Shown one piece after another: positions 57,787-64,000 of a stretch of DNA of 64,000 nt. How positions within the stretch are numbered: the stretch's first letter is position 1; each line of letters begins with the position of its first letter. The DNA is from VAXT01 sp963728535 (GTDB lineage: Bacteria; Actinomycetota; Thermoleophilia; Gaiellales; Gaiellaceae). The stretch is from NCBI GenBank assembly GCA_963728535.1, contig CAVSKK010000001.1, positions 1,612,001 through 1,676,000 on the forward strand, given 5' to 3'. A program made the translations under genes and the position numbers. The notes beneath the pieces were generated by a model. The model was not told where the DNA came from. It saw only the letters and a program-made list of their open reading frames with translations, and made no database searches.

Positions 57787-59223
57787 ATGAGCGTCACGGT
57801 TTCCCGGTACCAGAACTACGTCGGCGGCAATTGGGTCGACGCGGCCGAGGGCGGGACGGCCGAGATCCTGAACCCGTCGACGGCAGAGACGATCGCCGAA
57901 GTGCCACAGGGCACCCAGGCGGACGTCGATCGAGCGGTCGAAGCGGCGAAGGCCGCGCTGCCCGAGTGGCTCGAGACGACACCCGGCGAACGGGCCGAGA
58001 TGATGCTGAAGCTCGCCGACGCCCTCGACGCGGACACGGAGGACCTGGCTCAGCTCGAGTCGCAAAATGTCGGCAAGCCGCTCCCTGCCGCGCGGGACGA
58101 GCTGCCCGTCTCCTCGGACAACCTCCGCTTCTTCGCGGGTGCGGCCCGCACGATGGAGGGCCGCGCGGCCGGCGAGTACATGCGCGGGTACACGTCGATG
58201 ATCCGCCGCGAGCCGGTGGGGATCGTCGGACAGATCGCTCCCTGGAACTACCCGCTGATGATGGCCGTCTGGAAGATCGCCCCCGCGCTCGCGGCCGGCA
58301 ACGTGATCGTCCTCAAGCCGTCGGAGCAAACGCCGCTCACGACGCTACGCATGGCGCAGCTCGCCGCCGACATCTTCCCGCCGGGCGTCCTGAACGTGAT
58401 CACCGGCGACGGCGAGCCCGTCGGGGCGGGGATCGTGCGTCACCCCGACGTGCGGATGGTCTCGCTCACCGGCGACGTCGCGACCGGCAAGGAGATCGCG
58501 CGCGCGGCCGCGGACAACCTCAAGCGCGTTCACCTCGAGCTCGGCGGCAAGGCCCCTGTGATCGTCTTCGACGACGCCGATCCGGCCGCGGTGGCGGAGG
58601 GGATCAAGGTCGCCGGCTACTGGAACTCGGGCCAGGACTGCACCGCTGCCTCACGCGTGATGGCGGGGCCGAAGGTCTACGACAAGCTTCTCGAGGAGCT
58701 CGTGCCGGCCGTCGAGTCGCTTCAGGTCGGCGACCCGGCGACGAGCGAGGAGCTCGACATGGGCCCGGTGATCTCGAAGTCGCAACAGGAGCGCGTGTTC
58801 GGATTCCTCGAGCGCGCAGCGAAGGCAAAGGTGCTCACGGGCGGCGGCTCGAACGGCGAGCGCGGGTTCTTCGTCCAGCCGACCGTGGTCGTCGACGTCG
58901 GCCAGGACGACGAGATCGTCCAGAAGGAGGTCTTCGGCCCCGTCGTCACCGTGCAGCGCTTCGGAGACGACGACGAGGCACTCGCCTGGGCGAACGACGT
59001 CGACTACGGGCTCTCGGCCTCGGTGTGGACGCGTGACATCGGGCGTGCCCTGAACGCCGCCCGCAAGCTCCAGTTCGGGACGGTCTGGATCAACGACCAC
59101 ATCCCGCTCGTCTCCGAGATGCCGCACGGCGGTTACAAGCAGTCGGGGTACGGCAAAGATCTGTCGGTGTACTCCCTCGAGGACTACACCCAGATCAAGC
59201 ACGTCATGGCGAAGATCGACTGA
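57787..59223 (+). CDS. Gamma-aminobutyraldehyde dehydrogenase (aldehyde dehydrogenase family)
   Basis: A 478-residue enzyme of the ALDH superfamily. ATG 57787 is chosen because GGAGGGTGAG directly precedes it; GTG 57760 would add nine residues without such a site. It shows EPVGIVGQIAPWNYPLMMAV, LKPSEQTPLTTLRMAQLAAD, the catalytic Glu in LELGGKAPVIVFDDAD, the catalytic Cys in NSGQDCTAASR and EVFGPVVTVQRF. GQDCTA and DHIPLVSEMPHGGYKQSGYG are like PatD/PuuC-type aminobutyraldehyde dehydrogenases. It oxidises 4-aminobutanal to GABA with NAD+. Its place between the two importers and next to gabT supports polyamine breakdown. Confidence 0.93.
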   Translation: MSVTVSRYQNYVGGNWVDAAEGGTAEILNPSTAETIAEVPQGTQADVDRAVEAAKAALPEWLETTPGERAEMMLKLADALDADTEDLAQLESQNVGKPLPAARDELPVSSDNLRFFAGAARTMEGRAAGEYMRGYTSMIRREPVGIVGQIAPWNYPLMMAVWKIAPALAAGNVIVLKPSEQTPLTTLRMAQLAADIFPPGVLNVITGDGEPVGAGIVRHPDVRMVSLTGDVATGKEIARAAADNLKRVHLELGGKAPVIVFDDADPAAVAEGIKVAGYWNSGQDCTAASRVMAGPKVYDKLLEELVPAVESLQVGDPATSEELDMGPVISKSQQERVFGFLERAAKAKVLTGGGSNGERGFFVQPTVVVDVGQDDEIVQKEVFGPVVTVQRFGDDDEALAWANDVDYGLSASVWTRDIGRALNAARKLQFGTVWINDHIPLVSEMPHGGYKQSGYGKDLSVYSLEDYTQIKHVMAKID

Positions 59224-59225
59224 CC

Positions 59226-60344
59226 TTGGTGGACGTGGCCGAGCGCGTTGACGCAGACGCGGTGCCCGCCGCTCAGGCCTCTGACGTTCGCCTGGAAGGC
59301 GTCATGAAGCAATTCGACGATGTTGTCGCAGTGGACAACATCTCGCTCGCAATCGAGCCCGGACAGTTCTTCGCTCTCCTCGGCCCCTCGGGGTGCGGGA
59401 AGACGACGACGCTGCGGATGATCGGCGGCTTCGAGGAGCCGACGTCGGGCTCGATCTACCTCGGCGACAAGGATGTCGTCGGGCTCCCGCCCTACAAGCG
59501 GGACGTGAACACGGTCTTCCAGTCCTACGCCCTCTTCCCGCACCTCTCGATCTTCGAGAACGTCGCGTTCGGGATGCGCCGCCAGGGCCTCAAGGGAAAG
59601 CAGCTGGCGGGACGGGTGCACGCGATCCTCGAGCTCGTCGACCTGCACGGCCTCGAGACCCGGAAGCCCCGGCAGCTCTCCGGAGGGCAGCAGCAGCGCG
59701 TCGCCCTCGCGCGCGCGCTCGTCAACAAGCCTCGCGTTCTCCTCCTGGACGAGCCGCTGGGCGCGCTCGACCTCAAGCTCCGCCGGCAGATGCAGCTCGA
59801 GCTGAAGACGATCCAGCACGACATCGGAATCACGTTCATCCACGTCACGCACGACCAGGAGGAGGCGATGACGATGGCCGACACGATCGCGGTCATGAAC
59901 GGTGGCCGAGTCGAGCAGCTGGGTCCTCCGACCGAGCTCTACGAGCGACCTGAGACCGCATTCGTCGCCGGATTCCTCGGTGTGTCGAACCTCCTGCCGG
60001 GAACGGTGTCGGGCGCGGGCACGATCACCCTCGAAGGCGGCTCCGAGGTCAAGGTCTCCAGTGATGCGCTCGGCACCCGCTCCGGCCGCGTCGCCGTCGG
60101 CATCCGACCCGAGAAGATCCGCATCGGAGCCGGCCAGGTGAACTCACTCGCCGGAACCGTCTTCGAATCGGCGTACGTCGGCGTCTCGACGCAGTACGTC
60201 GTCGACACGCCCGCCGGGCGCCTGACCGTCTACGTTCAGAACATGGAATCCGGTTCGGATCGAGCAGCTCCGAGCGAACCGATCACCGTCGGCTTCGAGC
60301 CCGAGGCCACCTTCGTCGTCGACCTTCCAGAGGAGGACACGTGA
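59226..60344 (+). CDS. potA: Polyamine ABC transporter ATP-binding protein (PotA-like, copy 2)
   Basis: A 372-residue ATPase from TTG 59226 (GTG 59229 follows directly). Walker A GPSGCGKTTT, Q loop FQSYALFP, signature QLSGGQQQRVALARA, Walker B LLLDEPLGALD and switch VTHDQEEA are all intact, and the TOBE domain is complete (VAVGIRPEKIRIGAG ... GFEPEATFVVD). Unlike copy 1 there is no frameshift. It drives the second importer. The start of the next gene overlaps its stop in TGATG. Confidence 0.93.
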   Translation: MVDVAERVDADAVPAAQASDVRLEGVMKQFDDVVAVDNISLAIEPGQFFALLGPSGCGKTTTLRMIGGFEEPTSGSIYLGDKDVVGLPPYKRDVNTVFQSYALFPHLSIFENVAFGMRRQGLKGKQLAGRVHAILELVDLHGLETRKPRQLSGGQQQRVALARALVNKPRVLLLDEPLGALDLKLRRQMQLELKTIQHDIGITFIHVTHDQEEAMTMADTIAVMNGGRVEQLGPPTELYERPETAFVAGFLGVSNLLPGTVSGAGTITLEGGSEVKVSSDALGTRSGRVAVGIRPEKIRIGAGQVNSLAGTVFESAYVGVSTQYVVDTPAGRLTVYVQNMESGSDRAAPSEPITVGFEPEATFVVDLPEEDT

Positions 60345-61498
60345 TGAGAGACCGACTGACCCGAGAGGAACTGCTGCGTCGGGCAGCGCTCGGAGCGGGC
60401 CTGCTGTCGATGCCCGGCCTCCTCGCCGCATGCGGCGGTAGCAGCGGAAACGGCGGAAGCGCTTCGACGGGAGAGCTTGCCGACACGCTGCGCTTCTCGA
60501 ACTGGACGCTGTACATCGATATCGACGAAAAGACGAAGAAGCCTGGGACGCTCGCGGCGTTCACGAAAAAGTTCGGCGTCGATGTCAACTACACGGAGGA
60601 CATCAACTCGAACTCCGAGTACTTCGGAAAGATCCAGGGGCCGCTGTCGAGGGGCCAGTCGGTCGACCGCGACATCGTCGTCCTCACCGACAACGAGCGC
60701 TACCTCTCGACGATGATCGATCGGGACTGGACAGAGAAGCTCGACAAGGATGCGATCCCGAACATCAAGAACCTCGTCGACGTCCAGCAGCACCCCGGTT
60801 TCGACCCCGACCGCGAGCACACCCTGCCGTGGCAGTCGGGCATGACAGGGATCGCCTACAACGCGAAGCTGACGAAGCCGATCACATCCGTCGACCAGCT
60901 CCTCGAGGACCCGGATCTCAAGGGCAAGGTGACGATGCTCGACAACTTCTCGGACTCGCTCGGCATCGTGATGCTCGCCAACGGCGACGACCCGAGCAAT
61001 GTCACCGACGACGCCTTCAAGAGCGCGATCGACCGCGTGAGCGCCGCCTCGGAATCGGGTCAAATCCGCCGGTTCACCGGCAACGACTACACGGGCCCGT
61101 TGTCGAACGGCGACCTCATTGCCTGCCTCGCCTGGTCGGGCGACATCGTGCAGCTCCAGGCCGACAACGCGAACCTGAAGTGGGGCATCCCGGATGAAGG
61201 CGGGATGATCTGGACGGACAACATGGTGATCCCGAAGGGCGGTGACGCGTACACCGCCTCGGTCTACATGAACTACGTCTACGACCCCGTGGTCGCCGCA
61301 AAGATCGCCGCCTGGGTCAACTACGTGACGCCGGTGAAGGGGGCCATGGAAGAGCTGGCTAAGACGGATCCGGAGACCGCCAACAACCAGTTGATCTTCC
61401 CAACGGAGGAGACGCTCTCCCAGGTGCACCTGATCGATCCAGCGGCTCTGAAGAATCAGGACTTCAACGAGCAGTGGCAGGCCGTGCTCGGGGCCTGA
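60344..61498 (+). CDS. potD: Spermidine/putrescine-binding protein (PotD-like, copy 2)
   Basis: A 384-residue lipoprotein from ATG 60344, seven bases after AGGAGG; GTG 60341 is less well spaced. The N-terminus has paired Arg and a hydrophobic core ending in LLAACGG, a lipobox. The mature part has LRFSNWTLYIDIDEKTK, AFTKKFGVDVNYTEDINSNS, LPWQSGMTGIAYNAKL and YVTPVKGAMEELAKTDPETA, closely following PotD/PotF. Aromatic and acidic residues suited to bind amines are plentiful. It is clearly different from the copy 1 binding protein, so the two importers may prefer different amines. Confidence 0.93.
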   Translation: MRDRLTREELLRRAALGAGLLSMPGLLAACGGSSGNGGSASTGELADTLRFSNWTLYIDIDEKTKKPGTLAAFTKKFGVDVNYTEDINSNSEYFGKIQGPLSRGQSVDRDIVVLTDNERYLSTMIDRDWTEKLDKDAIPNIKNLVDVQQHPGFDPDREHTLPWQSGMTGIAYNAKLTKPITSVDQLLEDPDLKGKVTMLDNFSDSLGIVMLANGDDPSNVTDDAFKSAIDRVSAASESGQIRRFTGNDYTGPLSNGDLIACLAWSGDIVQLQADNANLKWGIPDEGGMIWTDNMVIPKGGDAYTASVYMNYVYDPVVAAKIAAWVNYVTPVKGAMEELAKTDPETANNQLIFPTEETLSQVHLIDPAALKNQDFNEQWQAVLGA

Positions 61499-61507
61499 CC
61501 GCAAGAG

Positions 61508-62365
61508 TTGGGCTTCTTCCACCGTCACAGCGGGCTCACGCCGTATCTCCTGCTCGCGCCGGGGCTGGCGTGGCTCGCGGTGTTCTTCGTCGTTCCCCTC
61601 GGATTCCTCGCCTACCAATCGCTCGAGTCAGGGAACTTCGACGTGGGCTACGCGTTCGACTGGGCCTGGGGCAACTACTGGGACTCGCTCCAGCGGTACC
61701 ACGAGCAGCTCATACGGTCGCTCATCTACGCGGGGCTCGCGACTGCGTTCGCGCTCCTCATCAGCTACCCGCTCGCGTACTGGATCGCATTCCGTGGAGG
61801 ACGCTGGAAGAACCTCCTCCTGGTCATGATCATCGCGCCGTTCTTCGTCACGTACCTGATCAGGACGCTGGCGTGGCAGACGATCCTCGCGGACGAGGGA
61901 CCGGTCGTCGGGATCTTCCGTGACATCGGGATCCTCGGCGACGGCGGCCGGCTGCTCGCGACCTCGACGGCCGTCGTGGCCGGAATCACCTACAACTTCC
62001 TGCCCTTCATGGCGCTGCCGCTGTACGTCTCGCTCGAGGCGATCGACCACAGGCTGATCGAGGCAGCCGAGGATCTCTATGCGAGCCGCGTGCAGGCATT
62101 CCTGCGCGTGACGCTTCCGCTGTCGCTTCCCGGGGTCGTCGCGGGCACGCTGCTCACGTTCATCCCCGCGGCCGGAGATTTCATCAACGCCGAGTTACTC
62201 GGGACGCCGAAGCAGGCGATGATCGGAAACGTCATCCAGTCGAAGTTCCTCGAGCTCGGGGACTATCCCTCCGCTGCAGCGCTCTCCTTCACGCTGATGG
62301 CGGTGATCCTCGTGCTGATCGCGATCTACGCACGGGTGATCGGGACGGAGAAGCTGACCGGATGA
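61508..62365 (+). CDS. potB: Polyamine ABC transporter permease (PotB-like, copy 2)
   Basis: A 285-residue membrane protein from TTG 61508, with GCAAGAG before it. The start TPYLLLAPGLAWLAVFFVVP and the EAA loop LIEAAEDLYASRVQAFLRVT then LPLSLPGVVAGT are typical of PotB. FVTYLIRTLAWQTILADEGP matches the corresponding segment of copy 1. It overlaps the next permease in ATGA. Confidence 0.93.
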   Translation: MGFFHRHSGLTPYLLLAPGLAWLAVFFVVPLGFLAYQSLESGNFDVGYAFDWAWGNYWDSLQRYHEQLIRSLIYAGLATAFALLISYPLAYWIAFRGGRWKNLLLVMIIAPFFVTYLIRTLAWQTILADEGPVVGIFRDIGILGDGGRLLATSTAVVAGITYNFLPFMALPLYVSLEAIDHRLIEAAEDLYASRVQAFLRVTLPLSLPGVVAGTLLTFIPAAGDFINAELLGTPKQAMIGNVIQSKFLELGDYPSAAALSFTLMAVILVLIAIYARVIGTEKLTG

Positions 62366-63156
62366 AGTTCGTCCGACGCCACCTGCTCACCGTCTACGCG
62401 ATTCTTGCGTTCGCGTATCTCCTCGTCCCGATCGGGCTCGTGATCCTCTTCTCGTTCAACAACCCCAAGGGGCGGTTCAACTACACCTGGCAAGGGTTCA
62501 CGCTCGATCACTGGCGCAACTGGGACGGCGTCCCGGGCCTCCGCGACGCCATGACGCGCTCACTGGAGATCGCGCTGTTCGCGAGCATCGCCGCAACCGT
62601 CCTCGGAACGCTGATCGCCCTCGCGCTCGTCCGGTACCGCTTTCGCGCGCGCGGCAGCACGAACCTCCTCATCTTCCTGCCTATGGCGACCCCCGAGATC
62701 GTGCTCGGAGCCTCGCTGCTCACGCTCTTCATCAATCTGAACGTCTTCCTCGGCTTCAGCACGATCCTGATCGCGCACATCATGTTCTGCATCAGCTACG
62801 TCGTGGTGACCGTGAAGGCACGGCTCGTCGGCTTCGACCGCAACCTGGAGGAAGCCGCGATGGACCTCGGCGCAAACGAATGGGTGACGTTCCGCAAGGT
62901 GACGCTGCCGCTGATCGCACCGGCGATCCTGGCGGGCGCGCTCCTGTCCTTCGCGCTCTCGATCGACGACTTCGTGATCACCTACTTCAACTCCGGCTCG
63001 GAGATCACATTTCCGCTCTTCGTCTGGGGCGCGGCCCGCGTGGGGGCGCCGCCGCAGGTTAACGTGATGGGCACGATGATCTTCGTCGTCGCACTCATCT
63101 TGATGGTCGCAAACGTCCTGTGGCAGCGGCGCCGTGAGACGCAGGTGAAGGTATGA
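62362..63156 (+). CDS. potC: Polyamine ABC transporter permease (PotC-like, copy 2)
   Basis: A 264-residue membrane protein from ATG 62362. The EAA loop reads LEEAAMDLGANEWVTFRKVT then LPLIAPAILAGA, followed by LSFALSIDDFVITYFNSGSE, a strong PotC signature. It closes the second importer. ATGA overlap with the next gene shows coupling to the aminotransferase. Confidence 0.94.
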   Translation: MKFVRRHLLTVYAILAFAYLLVPIGLVILFSFNNPKGRFNYTWQGFTLDHWRNWDGVPGLRDAMTRSLEIALFASIAATVLGTLIALALVRYRFRARGSTNLLIFLPMATPEIVLGASLLTLFINLNVFLGFSTILIAHIMFCISYVVVTVKARLVGFDRNLEEAAMDLGANEWVTFRKVTLPLIAPAILAGALLSFALSIDDFVITYFNSGSEITFPLFVWGAARVGAPPQVNVMGTMIFVVALILMVANVLWQRRRETQVKV

Positions 63157-64000
63157 GCACGGAGGTCAAAGCCACCAGGATCGACCGCGACCGCGTCAAG
63201 GAGCTGACCGCGCGCGAGGGCAAGCGGCTCGACGAGCAGACGCAGGGCTCGAAGCGGATGTTCGAACGGGCGCGCAGGGTTTTGCCGGGCGGCGTCCCCT
63301 CCTCGTACCAGGTCCGCGAGCCGTGGCCTCTCTACCTCGAGCGCGGCGAGGGCGCGGTCGTCTGGGACGTCGACGGCCGGCGACTCTGGGACTTCCACAA
63401 CGGCTTCGGCTCGATGCCCCAGGGGCACGCGCATCCGGCAATCGTCAGGGCAGTCGAGGAGCGTGTCCGGCTGGGCACGCAGTTCGCGGCTCCCACGGAG
63501 GACGGGGTCGAGGTCGCCGAGGAGCTCGCACGCCGGTTCGGGCTGCCGAAGTGGCGCTTCAACAACTCCGGCTCCGAGGCGACGATGGACGCGATCAGGA
63601 TCGCCCGTGGGCTGAAGGGGCGCGACACGATCCTCAAGATCTTCGGCTCCTACCACGGGCACCACGACGCGGTGATGGTCGCCGTCGGTGACGTCGACAC
63701 AAGCGTCGATCCGGACGACATCCCTTCCACGCCCTACGGCGGAGGCGTGCCCCAGGCGGTCGCCGACCTGACGGTCGCGGTTCCCTTCAACGACGCCGGC
63801 GCGCTGGCCAGGCGCATCGAGCGCCTCGGCGCCGAGGGACGAAAGCCCGCGTGCCTGATCATGGAGGCGGCGCTGATGAACATCGGCGTCGTCATGCCCG
63901 AGGACGGCTATCTCGAGGCCGTACGCGACATCACGAGGCGCCACGATGTCGTGCTCATCTTCGACGAGGTCAAGACCGGGCTCGCGATCGCAGCAGGCGG
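63153..64000 (+). CDS. Class III aminotransferase (glutamate-1-semialdehyde-aminotransferase-like), N-terminal part
   Basis: The frame opens at ATG 63153 inside the potC stop and runs off the window; 282 codons are seen. It shows SKRMFERARRVLPGGVPSSY, GAVVWDVDGRRLWDFHNGFG, HAHPAIVRAVEERV, FNNSGSEATMDAIRIARGLK, FGSYHGHHDAVM and the PLP-pyridine contact IFDEVKTGL. The start is HemL-like, but class III enzymes in polyamine clusters often act on amines. The PLP lysine should lie about 40 residues further, outside the window. It could remove the first amino group of putrescine to give 4-aminobutanal, feeding the dehydrogenase upstream; that role is inference. Confidence 0.88.
   Translation, partial: MSTEVKATRIDRDRVKELTAREGKRLDEQTQGSKRMFERARRVLPGGVPSSYQVREPWPLYLERGEGAVVWDVDGRRLWDFHNGFGSMPQGHAHPAIVRAVEERVRLGTQFAAPTEDGVEVAEELARRFGLPKWRFNNSGSEATMDAIRIARGLKGRDTILKIFGSYHGHHDAVMVAVGDVDTSVDPDDIPSTPYGGGVPQAVADLTVAVPFNDAGALARRIERLGAEGRKPACLIMEAALMNIGVVMPEDGYLEAVRDITRRHDVVLIFDEVKTGLAIAAG

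Overview
The window is high-GC DNA, densely packed with genes, from a free-living actinomycete-like bacterium. The rpsF-ssb-rpsR-rplI-dnaB block, the frequent GTG/TTG starts, an AfsR/SARP-type regulator and large secreted proteins with Pro/Ala/Arg-rich membrane partners point to Actinomycetota. I infer class Thermoleophilia (Gaiella/Solirubrobacter-like) from overall gene style; no rRNA is present to prove it.

Layout. 1-3544: a metacaspase cut by the window edge, a second caspase-like protein and an alpha/beta hydrolase. 3545-3637: a complete selenocysteine tRNA. A 50-bp copy of its 3' end recurs at 10910-10959, so about 7.3 kb looks like an inserted segment. It carries a PQQ-type propeller protein, an N,N-dimethylformamidase-like protein, a 28-codon peptide gene behind a hairpin that hides its ribosome-binding site, and a SARP/cyclase/ATPase/TPR regulator. 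10988-22032: cell-surface genes, namely a Calx-beta/polyproline/cupredoxin protein, its small membrane partner, and a 2125-residue protein with about 20 repeats. 22157-30071: DUF2277 protein, histidine kinase, LtrA, secreted metallopeptidase, LanC-like protein with an FMN alpha-hydroxy-acid oxidase, TolB-like propeller and SRPBCC protein. 30129-32702: xdhC - NAD formate dehydrogenase - VOC operon. 32796-37862: small membrane proteins, GNAT, a MarR/YceI/flavin-reductase stress locus with three operator-like sites, and a DrrAB-type ABC exporter with two permeases. 37863-39344: a second copy of the two-gene surface module. 39404-43876: amidase, then the rpsF-ssb-rpsR-rplI-dnaB block. 43908-51051: purine genes purA, purD, purE, purB, purC, purS, purQ, with a frameshifted methyltransferase between purA and purD. 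51107-64000: a saccharopine-dehydrogenase-like gene and a large polyamine/GABA cluster (GABA aminotransferase, two complete Pot-type ABC importers, gamma-aminobutyraldehyde dehydrogenase and a class III aminotransferase cut by the window end).

How genes work together. The 3' cluster makes a coherent route: import of putrescine/spermidine-like amines, transamination to an aminoaldehyde, oxidation to GABA, and transamination to succinate semialdehyde. The pur genes overlap by a few bases and must be translated in series. The most novel-looking element is the duplicated two-gene surface module (14888-15535 with 10988-14884; 38718-39344 with 37863-38714). In both copies a signal-peptide, Pro-rich, Arg/Ala-rich double-membrane-segment protein lies exactly 3 nt upstream of a secreted beta-domain protein, and the two secreted proteins share an unrecognised C-terminal domain of about 85 residues.

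Two genes (methyltransferase near 45870, potA-like near 54693) read correctly only after a one-base correction, so sequencing or assembly error must be considered there.
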